From assembly GCA_949283785.1 (NCBI GenBank), contig CASDTR010000021.1:1-64000 (forward strand): 64,000 bases of DNA. Reading direction: 5' to 3'. How positions within the stretch are numbered: the stretch's first letter is position 1; the number at the start of each line of letters is the position of its first letter. Under the pieces are notes generated by a model that ran no database searches, had not been told where the DNA came from, and saw only the letters and a list, made by a program, of their open reading frames with translations. This document shows positions 51,017 to 59,673 of the stretch, piece after piece. The position numbers were made by a program, and so were the translations under genes. Source of the stretch: an uncultured Oscillospiraceae bacterium (GTDB lineage: Bacteria; Bacillota; Clostridia; Oscillospirales; Acutalibacteraceae).

Positions 51017-52486
51017 ATGAAATTAAGCGAGCTTGTTTCAAAACTTGACTATGAAATCGTCAGAGGAAGCGCGGATATTGACGTGTCCGACGTTATCTAT
51101 GATACAAGACGTCTTGTGCCGGGATGTGTTTTTGTGTGCATCAAGGGCGCAAAGCTTGACAGTCACACCCTTGCGGGAGAAGCTGTCGAAAAGGGCGCTG
51201 TTGCCGTTGTGTGCGAGGACGACGTTGAGGTCTCCGAGAACATTACGGTAATAAAGACTAAAGATACAAGAACCGCTCTTGCGGAAATGGCGGCCGCCTA
51301 TTACGGATATCCTGCGGAAAAGCTTGTCACAATCGGCGTGACGGGTTCAAAGGGAAAGACCACCACCACATATATGATAAAGGCAATTCTTGAAAAAGCG
51401 GGACATAAAACGGGACTTATAGGCAGCATCGGCGCCATGATAGGAAGCGAGAAGCAGAAGACCATAAACACAACTCCCGAATCCTACGAGGTTCAGAGGC
51501 TTTTCCGTGAAATGTATGACGCAGGCTGCGAATATGTAGTAATGGAAGCTTCGTCACAGGGACTCATGCTCCGCAGAACTGCGGGCTTTGTATTCGATTA
51601 CGGCATTTTCCTAAATATTTCCCGTGACCACATCAGCCCATGGGAGCACAAAAGTCTTGAAGAGTACCTTCACTGCAAGAGCCTGCTTTTGAAGCAGTGC
51701 AAGGTGGGCGTTGTAAACGGCGACGATCCCCAGATAGATAAGGTCTTGGACGGACACACCTGTGAAATAGTAAAATTCGGCTTCGGCGATTATAACGATA
51801 TAGTTGTCGACAGCTTCGAGACGATCATGAAGCCCGGATATATGGGCGTAAAATACAGCACCAAGGGTAAATACGAGGATGAAATCACCGTGGGTTCTCC
51901 CGGTAAGTTCAGCATTTACGATTCCCTTTCTGCCGCGTGCGTATGTCACATGTGCGGAATTGAAAAGAGCGTAATCGCCACCGCTCTTGAGGAAATCGAG
52001 ATAAGGGGCAGAGCGGAGAGGGTAAAAATCGACGCTCCCTTTACGGTGCTCCTTGACTTTGCCCATAACGGTATCGGCGTTCAGAACCTTATTTCGGCGG
52101 TCAAGGCATATAACCCCAATCACATAATCGCCGTTTTCGGTTCCGACGGAAACCGTACAAAGATTCGCAGAGCCGACGCGGGAGAGATACTGGGCAACAT
52201 GGCCGACCTTACGATTCTCACCTCGAACTGTCCGAGATTTGAAAGAGTAGAGGATATAAACAACGAGATAAAAGTGGGTCTTGACAGGACCGACGGAAAA
52301 TATATCGAGATCGTTGACCGCAGAACGGCTATAAAACACGCTATGTCCGTTGCCGAAAAGGGAGACATAATCCTGCTTATAGGCAAGGGACATTGGGACT
52401 ATGAAGAAATCAACGGCGTAAAGTATCCCTTTGATGAAAGAGTTGTTGTAACAGAGCTCTGGGAAGAAATCAAAAGCGAAAAGTAA
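51017..52486 (+). CDS. murE: Mur ligase of the MurE family, divergent
   Basis: Expected to add the third residue to UDP-MurNAc-L-Ala-D-Glu. 489 residues with the three Mur domains: N-terminal UDP-binding (about 1-95), ATPase with GVTGSKGKTTTTYMI (P-loop) and TTPESYEVQR, and C-terminal domain. Differences from typical MurE: LDFAHNGIGVQNL for the usual DYAHTP, FGSDGNRTKIRR, TSNCPRFERVEDI where DNPRSEDP (DAP) or DNPA-type (Lys) is expected, and GKGHWDYEEI for GKGHE-YQ. It may use another amino acid or be a paralogue. It lies outside any dcw cluster. Confidence 0.75.
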   Translation: MKLSELVSKLDYEIVRGSADIDVSDVIYDTRRLVPGCVFVCIKGAKLDSHTLAGEAVEKGAVAVVCEDDVEVSENITVIKTKDTRTALAEMAAAYYGYPAEKLVTIGVTGSKGKTTTTYMIKAILEKAGHKTGLIGSIGAMIGSEKQKTINTTPESYEVQRLFREMYDAGCEYVVMEASSQGLMLRRTAGFVFDYGIFLNISRDHISPWEHKSLEEYLHCKSLLLKQCKVGVVNGDDPQIDKVLDGHTCEIVKFGFGDYNDIVVDSFETIMKPGYMGVKYSTKGKYEDEITVGSPGKFSIYDSLSAACVCHMCGIEKSVIATALEEIEIRGRAERVKIDAPFTVLLDFAHNGIGVQNLISAVKAYNPNHIIAVFGSDGNRTKIRRADAGEILGNMADLTILTSNCPRFERVEDINNEIKVGLDRTDGKYIEIVDRRTAIKHAMSVAEKGDIILLIGKGHWDYEEINGVKYPFDERVVVTELWEEIKSEK

Positions 52487-52506
52487 GATACGGATATAAA
52501 AATTTA

Positions 52507-52540
52507 CCCGACGGGAAGATTTTTCCCGTCGGGATTTTTT
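52507..52540 (+). terminator. Terminator of the MurE-like gene
   Basis: CCCGACGGGAA (52507-52517) pairs with TTCCCGTCGGG (52523-52533), then ATTTTTT. Confidence 0.9.
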
Positions 52541-52586
52541 AATTTTTAAACCGATTTTATCTTCTTAAACGGTGAAAGGAACTTCC

Positions 52587-52678
52587 AAAATGACCGTTCG
52601 TGCGCTATATGATACCGTTCGTGCAGAAATTCACTTTTAAAAGAGAAAATGATGTATTATCACAGCCGAGGGGAGATG
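52587..52678 (+). repeat. Upstream copy of a 92-nt direct repeat (operator, site and start)
   Basis: 52587-52678 and 52922-53013 have equal length and differ at about ten positions. Each contains a two-box ACCGTTCGT operator, a short spacer, a start ATG-TATTATCA and a purine-rich GAGGGGAGATG or GGGAGGAGATG. The copies reflect a tandem duplication of the 5' end of the ABC exporter gene. Confidence 0.85.
52593..52622 (+). promoter_or_regulatory. Two-box direct-repeat operator, LytTR-like (copy 1)
   Basis: ACCGTTCGT (52593-52601), 12-nt spacer, ACCGTTCGT (52614-52622). The boxes are 21 bp apart centre to centre, two helical turns on the same face. This is the form of LytTR/AgrA-family binding sites. 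It ends 26 nt before ATG 52649. No LytTR regulator gene is in the window. Confidence 0.65.
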
Positions 52679-52915
52679 AAAAAATTGAAAATAGTGTTTA
52701 ACGTTAACAGTGAGAGCAAAGGTGAATCTGCAATTACTATTGTCAAAGTAATAATGTCGGCGTTTTTCATTCTCATTGCGGTATCATTTGTGCATAAAAT
52801 AATAATCGACTGTATTGCAGGCAGGGCTGATATAGTAACTGCGCTTATTTCATTTTTTGTTATTATCACTGTGAACACTGTTTTACAGGTTGCGGTATGC
52901 AGGAATAAAAAATGA
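52649..52915 (+). CDS. Truncated duplicate of the ABC exporter N-terminus (88 aa)
   Basis: It matches the first part of the downstream exporter: FNVNSESKGE...HKIIIDCIAGRAD versus FEINSDSKFK...LKIIIDCITGDAD, and TALISFFVI versus TLLISFFAF. About 23 residues near the start are missing relative to the full gene, and it stops after the second helix. It has two hydrophobic segments, no ATPase domain, and its own copy of the operator. It may be a remnant, or a small membrane protein that modulates the exporter. Start ATG 52649 or 52652. Confidence 0.65.
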   Translation: MMYYHSRGEMKKLKIVFNVNSESKGESAITIVKVIMSAFFILIAVSFVHKIIIDCIAGRADIVTALISFFVIITVNTVLQVAVCRNKK

Positions 52916-52921
52916 AGCCTT

Positions 52922-53013
52922 AAAATGACCGTTCGTGCGTCATATGATACCGTTCGTGCGGAAATTCACTTTTAAAGGGGAAAATAATGTATTATCATAG
53001 TCGGGAGGAGATG
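52922..53013 (+). repeat. Downstream copy of the 92-nt direct repeat
   Basis: Second copy of the element at 52587-52678, in front of the intact exporter gene. The two protein-coding parts diverge after this point, with a deletion in the upstream one. Confidence 0.85.
52928..52957 (+). promoter_or_regulatory. Two-box direct-repeat operator, LytTR-like (copy 2)
   Basis: ACCGTTCGT (52928-52936), 12-nt spacer GCGTCATATGAT, ACCGTTCGT (52949-52957). The boxes are conserved exactly between copies while two spacer bases have changed, which suggests selection on the boxes. Confidence 0.68.
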
Positions 53014-54858
53014 GAAACTTTGAATGCATCGGCAAAAGAAAAAACGAAATACTCTTTTTATCGGAATATCAAATATCTTCTGAAAATGATGTTTGAGATT
53101 AACAGTGACAGCAAATTTAAACTTATAATGACCTTTGTTTACGGAATAATACCCGCGGTTTTTATTCCTCTTGCGGCGACGTTTATACTTAAAATAATAA
53201 TTGACTGTATTACAGGTGATGCAGATGCAAAAACTCTGCTTATTTCATTTTTTGCCTTTGCTGCCATGAACATTATTTTTCAGGCTATGTCCTATAAGAA
53301 CGAAATGCAGCTTGCGGCTTACTGTGAAAAATGGAGATATACCGTTTTAGGAAACATCATAAGAAAAAATCTTTCCGTAAACTATGAAGATATTGAAAGC
53401 TATGAAAAGAGAAAGGTTTTTGATAGAGCGATCGCTGGTATCTTCTACGGCGATTTAGGTTTATCGCAGTTTCTCTATAATATTCAGAAAATGATAATTG
53501 CCATTACGGGAATAGCGGCATTTTTCGCACTTGCAGCCTTGGCGGACCCGTGGATTTTAGCTGTATGCATATTCTCGGCAGCCGTTAATTTTGTCTTTTG
53601 CGTTTTGTCGAAAAAAGTATCCATAGAGGAGGGCAGGGAGTATTTAATTGCTACCAGAAAAGCAAGGTATCTTTCGGTGGGTAAAGGCGCCGATATTAAA
53701 GCAGCAAAGGATATAAAGATATTCAATGTGGCAAACTGGTTTACTCCTCTTATGGATATGATTATAGGAGATTATAAAAGGTTTAAGATCAGCGCAAATA
53801 AAAAGCATTTTCTTTATAATACTCTCACTTACGGAGTCTTTCTTGCCCGCGATTTATCCGCTTTTGCAATTCTCATAAGCCTTTATTCAAAAGGCAGACT
53901 TACGGCGGGAGATTTTGCCTTTTATTATTCGGTTATAAGCGGAGCAAACTCATGGATTTTTCAGGTTGCTCAGCTGTACGGTGAGTTTTATTCGAACCAT
54001 ATTCATGCCGACGATTACCGCAAATGCATTGAAAAAGAGGAGGATTTCGGTAATGCAAAGCATCTGGAAAAATTCCCCGAAAAATGCACTGTGGAATTTG
54101 ATGACGTAAGCTTTTCTTACGACGGCGTCCATGACGCTGTGTCACATCTTTCCTTTAAGGCAGAGGCAGGGGAGAAAATTGCCGTAGTGGGAGAAAACGG
54201 AGCGGGTAAAACGACTACCGTTAAACTTCTCTGCGGACTTTATTCTCCCGACAGGGGCAGAATACTTATAAACGGAAAAAATATACGGGAAATTGCAAAA
54301 GAGGATAGATACAGGCTATTCTCGGCAGTTTTTCAGGATATATTCACCATGCCTTCCTCAATTGAAAGCAATATCACAATGACTGAGGATAATGCCGATG
54401 AAGATCTACTTCAAAAGTCCATAAAGTTTGCAGGGCTTGAGGAGAAAATAGCGTCTCTTACCGACGGAGTGAAAACGAAGCTTCATAAGGAAATAAACAA
54501 AAACGGTATTGATTTATCGGGAGGCGAGACCCAGAAGCTTCTCTGTGCCAGAGCCATTTATAAGCAGTCGCCCATTATAATTCTCGATGAACCTACGGCG
54601 GCTCTCGACCCCATTGCGGAAAATGAGCTTTATATGAAATACGATGAAATCACCGGGGGCAAAACGTCCTTTTATATTTCCCACCGACTTGCCAGCACCG
54701 CTTTTTGCGACAGGATTCTGTTTATGAAAAACGGCTCCATAGTTCAGGAGGGGACCCATGAGCAACTTATGAAAGAGAAAGGCGAATACTTTAAAATGTA
54801 CTCGATGCAGAGCTATTATTATAACGAGGAGCCGTCGGGAGGTGAGAACCTTGAGTAA
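52987..54858 (+). CDS. ABC exporter half-transporter (membrane domain fused to ATPase), subunit 1
   Basis: 623 residues: six membrane helices (about 50-335), then an ATPase domain with Walker A GENGAGKTT, signature DLSGGETQKL, Walker B PIIILDEPTAALDP and H-loop YISHRLAS. It probably forms a heterodimer with the next gene to export a peptide or lipid-like substrate. ATG 52987 follows AGGGGAAAATA. A TTG at about 53020 behind GGGAGGAG is another possible start. Its last 8 nt overlap the start of subunit 2. Confidence 0.9.
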   Translation: MYYHSREEMETLNASAKEKTKYSFYRNIKYLLKMMFEINSDSKFKLIMTFVYGIIPAVFIPLAATFILKIIIDCITGDADAKTLLISFFAFAAMNIIFQAMSYKNEMQLAAYCEKWRYTVLGNIIRKNLSVNYEDIESYEKRKVFDRAIAGIFYGDLGLSQFLYNIQKMIIAITGIAAFFALAALADPWILAVCIFSAAVNFVFCVLSKKVSIEEGREYLIATRKARYLSVGKGADIKAAKDIKIFNVANWFTPLMDMIIGDYKRFKISANKKHFLYNTLTYGVFLARDLSAFAILISLYSKGRLTAGDFAFYYSVISGANSWIFQVAQLYGEFYSNHIHADDYRKCIEKEEDFGNAKHLEKFPEKCTVEFDDVSFSYDGVHDAVSHLSFKAEAGEKIAVVGENGAGKTTTVKLLCGLYSPDRGRILINGKNIREIAKEDRYRLFSAVFQDIFTMPSSIESNITMTEDNADEDLLQKSIKFAGLEEKIASLTDGVKTKLHKEINKNGIDLSGGETQKLLCARAIYKQSPIIILDEPTAALDPIAENELYMKYDEITGGKTSFYISHRLASTAFCDRILFMKNGSIVQEGTHEQLMKEKGEYFKMYSMQSYYYNEEPSGGENLE

Positions 54859-56698
54859 TAAACAGGAAGCGAAAATGAATATACGCTTTGCCTTTAAGGT
54901 TTTTAAGCAGGCCGATAAAAAAGTTATCCCCATAATGCTTTTATACTCTGTTACGGCATTTTTACCGCAGCTTTCAGCTGTTTATTTTTCGGCTGAAATC
55001 ACTTCCATGTTTTCTTTTGGAGTTTCGGCAAAGGACATAATGATAAACGCTGTTTTCCTTGCAGTATCAGTATTTGTTTTTTCAGTTGTAAATTCAGCAT
55101 TGCAGAGAGAATTTCAGAAACAGATGTCAGTTATCCAGCTGTCTGAAAACAGAATCCTTACGGAAATTGTTACGGGCAAGGACTACGCACTGTTGGAAGA
55201 GCCTGACTTTCAGGTTACCCTGAAACGCTGCCAGACCTCGTTAATGAATAACGGCGGTATAATTTACAGCATTTATGCTTCTTTGCAGGCGATAACAGGC
55301 GGTATTTTCGGTCTTGTGTTTTCTGCCATTGCCATTGCACCGGCAATAAAGGGATTCCTTACTTTTGATAATTCATCTTTTCTTACTTCGTGGAAATTTG
55401 CGGTTATCATGCTTGCAGTATTTATCGTCTGCGCCGTAACAACAGCTCTTGCGGGAGATCGCGCCTCAAAAAAGAATATAAAATTATGGGAATACTTTAC
55501 CGATATTTTTTCCCAATTTATGTATTGGATGGATTTTACCAAGGAATATAAAAGAGGTAAGGATATAAGAATTTATAATTCTCAGAAAATGGTTTTAGAT
55601 GAATACAGTGATTTTAAATCCGGAATGGCGGTACACAGAGAATACTCGGATAAAAAGACCGCAGCCGAAAATTATACAATGAGAATTATGCAGGCAGTTC
55701 TCACTTTAATAATATACGCTTTTATATGTGTAAAAGCTGTCGGCGAACTTATGAGTGTAGATGATATTGTAAGGCTTACGGGAAGTATTCCGATAATTAT
55801 TGCAAGCGTTACCCAGCTTGGATGTATACCCATGATGTTAAATTATGATATAGCCAATGCGGGGTATATGCGTAAGGTTTACGACTATCCCACCGAGAGG
55901 AAAATGGGCACTCTTCCCGTCGAAAAAAGAACGGACTGCGATTATGAAATCGAATTTAAAAACGTCAGCTTTAAATATGCAGGTTCAGATTCCTTTGCAC
56001 TGAAAGATATTTCTTTTAAATTCAAAATCGGTGAGCACATCGCCTTTGTAGGTCACAACGGCTCGGGAAAAAGCACTTTTATAAAGCTTTTATGCAGGCT
56101 TTATGACCCAACCGAAGGAGAAATTACCCTCAACGGCATAGATATTAGAAAATATAATATTGATGAATACATGTCGCTGTTTTCCGTAGTCTTTCAGGAT
56201 TTTGCCCTTTTCTCCGTTCCTCTTTCGCAGAATGTCACAACCTCAATGGATTACGACAGAGAAAAGCTGTTCTCAAGCCTTGAAAAATCGGGAGCGGACA
56301 AATTTGTAAACAATATGAAAAACAAGGAAAACACCGTCCTCTATAAAGATTTTGATGATGACGGAGTGGAGATTTCAGGGGGAGAGGCTCAGAAGCTTGC
56401 AATTTCACGAGCTCTTTACAGGGACGCTCCCTTTGTGGTTCTCGACGAACCGACAGCCGCCCTCGACCCAATTTCCGAGTTTGAGGTTTACAGAAGATTT
56501 AATGAGTTTACAAGCGGAAAAACCGCTGTCTATATTTCTCATCGTCTCTCATCCTGCCGTTTTTGCGATAAGATACTTGTATTCAAAAAAGGACGCATAG
56601 TCCAGTTCGGCACTCACGAGCAGCTTCTCGGTGATGGAAAGGGAATGTACTCAAAGCTTTGGAATTCTCAGGCCAAATATTATGTTTCTCAGGTGTAA
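54851..56698 (+). CDS. ABC exporter half-transporter (membrane domain fused to ATPase), subunit 2
   Basis: About 615 residues: six membrane helices (about 20-320), then the ATPase with Walker A GHNGSGKST, signature ISGGEAQKL, Walker B FVVLDEPTAALDP and H-loop YISHRLSS. Paired genes of this kind usually give a heterodimeric exporter. TTG 54851 lies 8 nt from GGGAGG and is preferred over GTG 54842, which falls inside the site; either overlaps subunit 1, so translation is coupled. Confidence 0.9.
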   Translation: MSNKQEAKMNIRFAFKVFKQADKKVIPIMLLYSVTAFLPQLSAVYFSAEITSMFSFGVSAKDIMINAVFLAVSVFVFSVVNSALQREFQKQMSVIQLSENRILTEIVTGKDYALLEEPDFQVTLKRCQTSLMNNGGIIYSIYASLQAITGGIFGLVFSAIAIAPAIKGFLTFDNSSFLTSWKFAVIMLAVFIVCAVTTALAGDRASKKNIKLWEYFTDIFSQFMYWMDFTKEYKRGKDIRIYNSQKMVLDEYSDFKSGMAVHREYSDKKTAAENYTMRIMQAVLTLIIYAFICVKAVGELMSVDDIVRLTGSIPIIIASVTQLGCIPMMLNYDIANAGYMRKVYDYPTERKMGTLPVEKRTDCDYEIEFKNVSFKYAGSDSFALKDISFKFKIGEHIAFVGHNGSGKSTFIKLLCRLYDPTEGEITLNGIDIRKYNIDEYMSLFSVVFQDFALFSVPLSQNVTTSMDYDREKLFSSLEKSGADKFVNNMKNKENTVLYKDFDDDGVEISGGEAQKLAISRALYRDAPFVVLDEPTAALDPISEFEVYRRFNEFTSGKTAVYISHRLSSCRFCDKILVFKKGRIVQFGTHEQLLGDGKGMYSKLWNSQAKYYVSQV

Positions 56699-56730
56699 AA
56701 ACAGATTTTAAAAAGCGGAAAGCAAAAATT

Positions 56731-56768
56731 AAGCCCGGCAAGGAAAAAGCCCTTGTCGGGTTTAAAAT
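56731..56768 (+). terminator. Terminator of the ABC exporter operon
   Basis: AAGCCCGGCAAGG (56731-56743) pairs with CCTTGTCGGGTTT (56751-56763) with G-U pairs, followed by AAAAT; T-rich only in the last stem positions. Confidence 0.7.
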
Positions 56769-56785
56769 ATTCAGCAATAAAAAGA

Positions 56786-56810
56786 AAAGATGACCTTGTC
56801 GGTCATCTTT
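56786..56810 (-). terminator. Terminator of the 56817 gene
   Basis: AAAGATGACC (56786-56795) pairs with GGTCATCTTT (56801-56810); the minus strand continues TCTTTTTATT. It can also stop plus-strand transcripts. Confidence 0.75.
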
Positions 56811-56816
56811 AAGAAA

Positions 56817-57107
56817 TTATTTGTTGTTGAGAGCGCGCTCAAGCCAGATTGAACCGATATCCATGGCATTGTAAAGTCCGATTTTTTCGCTCTTCTTTAT
56901 GATTCTGTCATGGGGACGGGCATCGGGGTCCGTGCTCAAAAGCTGTACCGTAACCTTGTCGGCGATTTCAAGGCCGTTAAAATCCTTGGTGCTGTTTATC
57001 TGAAGCATAACTACAAAGGGGTCGGCCATATCTCCGTAATATATGGTCTTTCCGCTTCTCACCAGAGGCTTGCCCTTATATGTGAGAAATTTCTTTTTGG
57101 CTGCCAT
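56817..57107 (-). CDS. Small conserved clostridial protein of unknown function
   Basis: 96 residues, no signal or membrane segment, basic N-terminus (MAAKKKFLTYKGKPLVRSGKTIYYG). It resembles short uncharacterised proteins common in Clostridia; I know of no assigned role. ATG 57107 follows GGAGTGATATAA. It is 78 nt downstream of the glycosyltransferase stop is not the case: the glycosyltransferase gene (57186-58394) lies upstream on the same strand, so the two may be co-transcribed. Confidence 0.7.
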   Translation of the reverse strand: MAAKKKFLTYKGKPLVRSGKTIYYGDMADPFVVMLQINSTKDFNGLEIADKVTVQLLSTDPDARPHDRIIKKSEKIGLYNAMDIGSIWLERALNNK

Positions 57108-57185
57108 TTATATCACTCCGCTTTCAGTAAATTTTATAGACTTTTATTTTACCATAAAATGTCATGTATGTCAAAAAAACCGAAG

Positions 57186-58394
57186 TTACTGTTTCGTTTC
57201 AGCCGGAACTGCCTTTCCGCCCTTGCAGGGAAGAGGATAGGGCCAGTTTTCACACAGATTTTCATATCTTTTATAGGCGGCCGCAACGGCGTCTGTCCAG
57301 GAAAGATAAATTTTTTCCCCTGCGTTTTTTCCGACCTGTTTAAGCTTGTCCCTGTCGGAGATCATATCCTCAATGGCTTCGGCAAAATCCACCGGGTTTT
57401 CCTCAGCCAAAAATCCCGTGACCCCTTCCTCGATCCCGTAAGCGGCACTGCTGTTCCTTATGAGAAGGGAAGGACATTCGCAGGCGGCGGCCTCTCTCAC
57501 CACAAGGCCGTGGGAGTCGAAGGTGGAGGGGAAAAGGAAGGCGTCGGCCAGGGAATAATAGCAGCGCAGCTCTTCGCGGTCGCTGATTTTGCCTGCGTAA
57601 ATGCATTTTTCGGCTATTCCGGATTTGGAAATATATCTCTTTATGTCTCTTTCGTCGGTGCCCTTGCCCACCATGACGAACCTGAAATCGAAGCCTTTAT
57701 CCTTGAGTATCTTCAAGGCGTCAACGGTGATTTTCAGGTTTTTGTACCACATGATGCGTCCTACAAACAGGAAAACGGGTATTCCGTCGGGGATGCGAAG
57801 CTGCTTTTTAAGGCTTTCTACCTTGCTTTTCTCAGCCTGTCCTCTGGGGAAATCCACGCCGTTCGGCATTACAATATATTCACCCTTATAGCCTATGGAC
57901 CTGAGGTTTTCTCCGGCGCCGGGGCTCACGACCCAGACCTCGTCGGCGGCGGACATATTTGTCACAATGAACCGCAGGAAGAAGTCTTGGAGAGCCTTTG
58001 TTGGAACTCGCTTTCTTATGTCGTAGTCGTATTTAGTGTGATAAGTTGCAACAATGGGTATTTTTTGTCCCTGGGCGATTATCCTTGCGAATTTTCCCGA
58101 GGCAATTGGGCAGTGGAAATGCATAAGGTCAAGATTTTTTGACCATATGTATTCTCTCAGACTGTGACGGAAGGGCCAGCCGAACTGATACTGCTCCTTC
58201 TTGTTGAACTGGAAGGCGTCGTATCTGAAAACCTCATAGGGGTAATTGTCCTTTACATGAGGAGCGCGGGGCGTTATCACCATAACGTCACAGTGGTTTT
58301 TGTGCAATATGTTCGCATAATTGAGAGTTGTTGAAGATGTGCCGTCAATTGTGGGGGGAAAAGCGTCGTTCATGATAGCCACTTTCAGTCTCAT
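57186..58394 (-). CDS. Glycosyltransferase, GT4 family (glycolipid type)
   Basis: 402-residue GT-B enzyme. The start MRLKVAIMNDAFPPTIDGTSSTTLNYA and HFHCPIASGKFARIIAQ...PIVATYHTKYDYDIRKRVP resemble diacylglycerol glucosyltransferases. The donor site is visible as FVGRIMWYKNL and PSTFDSHGLVVREAAACECPSLLIRNSSAAYGIEEG. It may glycosylate a membrane lipid, which would serve as a glycolipid or teichoic-acid anchor; the acceptor is inferred. ATG 58394 follows TAAAGGCGGTTTTGCA. Confidence 0.88.
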   Translation of the reverse strand: MRLKVAIMNDAFPPTIDGTSSTTLNYANILHKNHCDVMVITPRAPHVKDNYPYEVFRYDAFQFNKKEQYQFGWPFRHSLREYIWSKNLDLMHFHCPIASGKFARIIAQGQKIPIVATYHTKYDYDIRKRVPTKALQDFFLRFIVTNMSAADEVWVVSPGAGENLRSIGYKGEYIVMPNGVDFPRGQAEKSKVESLKKQLRIPDGIPVFLFVGRIMWYKNLKITVDALKILKDKGFDFRFVMVGKGTDERDIKRYISKSGIAEKCIYAGKISDREELRCYYSLADAFLFPSTFDSHGLVVREAAACECPSLLIRNSSAAYGIEEGVTGFLAEENPVDFAEAIEDMISDRDKLKQVGKNAGEKIYLSWTDAVAAAYKRYENLCENWPYPLPCKGGKAVPAETKQ

Positions 58395-58541
58395 TGCAAA
58401 ACCGCCTTTAATAAATCATTTAACAATATATTAATTATATTATATCATACTCCAAATTCAAAATTTAATCAATTGTTTTCGTTTTTTATTATACATTTTT
58501 AATTGTAGGTGAAAAAAATAATATTTTTGCCAATATTTTAG

Positions 58542-58570
58542 TTGCAGTTTTCACGAATTCATTTTATAAT
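58542..58570 (+). promoter_or_regulatory. Promoter of the hprK operon
   Basis: TTGCAG (58542-58547), 17-nt spacer, TATAAT (58565-58570), about 90 nt upstream of hprK. Confidence 0.78.
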
Positions 58571-58661
58571 AAAAGCGGATTAACAAAGGAACAGATTAAT
58601 ATAATTAATTGAGTTAACCAAATAAAAAGCTTATCTGAGCGACACAGGAAGAGGTGTAAAA

Positions 58662-59627
58662 ATGGCCGCAAAATACTCGGTGTCTCTTGCAAAAATAATA
58701 AAGGACCACGGTTTTGAGACCCTCTATTTGCCCACGGAGGCCACTGATTTGTACATTACCTGCTGTGATGTAAACAGGCCGGGCTTGATTCTTGCCAGTG
58801 CAAACGATTACTTCGACCCTGAGAGAATCCAGTTTTTGGGTCTTGCGGAGATGGCGTTCCTCGAAAATCTCAGCCCCGAAAAGAGGCTTGAGAGTGTGGA
58901 GAGATTTACCTCCCAGCGTCCCAGCGCAGTGCTTATAACGAGAAATCTCAACTGCTTCGATGAGCTTTTGAACGGATGCAAAAAATACGGTGTGCCCCTT
59001 CTGAGAACGGGCGATACCACTTCCAGCATAATGTCAACGCTTATAGCATATTTGAGTGTTGAGCTTGCTCCGAGAATTACCCGACACGGTGTTTTGGTTG
59101 AAGTATCGGGCGAAGGCGTACTCATTCTCGGTGACAGCGGAGTGGGTAAAAGCGAGACGGCCGTTGAGCTCATAAAAAGAGGACACCGTCTTATTGCCGA
59201 CGATGCCGTTGAAATAAGGCGCGTTTCCAATAAGACTCTTGTAGGCTCCGCTCCCGACAACATCCGTCACTTCATGGAGCTCAGAGGCATCGGAATAATC
59301 AACGCCAGACGGATTTTCGGTATGGGCGCCGTAAAGATGACAGAAAAAATCGATATGGTCATCCAGCTTGAGCTTTGGGACAGCAACAAGGTTTATGACA
59401 GAATGGGCATGGAGGACGAATACTGCTCAATTCTCGATATAAACGTGCCTCAGCTTACTATCCCGGTAAAACCGGGCAGAAACCTTGCCGTTATAATCGA
59501 AATAGCGGCCATGAACAACAGGCAGAAGAAAATGGGCTATAATGCAGCCCGTGAGCTTCTTCACCGCCTCGGTATGGAGGATATCCAGCCTGAGCAGGAT
59601 GAGCTGCTGGTTTGGCAGAACCTGTGA
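58662..59627 (+). CDS. hprK: HPr kinase/phosphorylase
   Basis: Phosphorylates HPr at Ser46 and so controls carbon catabolite repression in Firmicutes. 321 residues: an N-terminal domain (about 1-130), then the kinase with P-loop ILGDSGVGKSETAVELIKRGH (about 155) and the signature MELRGIGIINARRIFGMGAV. Normal length. ATG 58662 follows AGGAAGAGGTGTAAAA. It leads the operon hprK-glcK-murB-rapZ-whiA-dnaE. Confidence 0.95.
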   Translation: MAAKYSVSLAKIIKDHGFETLYLPTEATDLYITCCDVNRPGLILASANDYFDPERIQFLGLAEMAFLENLSPEKRLESVERFTSQRPSAVLITRNLNCFDELLNGCKKYGVPLLRTGDTTSSIMSTLIAYLSVELAPRITRHGVLVEVSGEGVLILGDSGVGKSETAVELIKRGHRLIADDAVEIRRVSNKTLVGSAPDNIRHFMELRGIGIINARRIFGMGAVKMTEKIDMVIQLELWDSNKVYDRMGMEDEYCSILDINVPQLTIPVKPGRNLAVIIEIAAMNNRQKKMGYNAARELLHRLGMEDIQPEQDELLVWQNL

Positions 59628-59673
59628 CGGAGAATATAACAACAGTATATAAAATTTACGGAGGAATCGGTTT

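Noticed and set aside
52593..52957. CRISPR-like array from the four ACCGTTCGT boxes
   Set aside because: Repeats are 9-12 nt, occur in two pairs with a conserved 12-nt spacer and lie in front of genes; this is operator geometry, not a CRISPR array.
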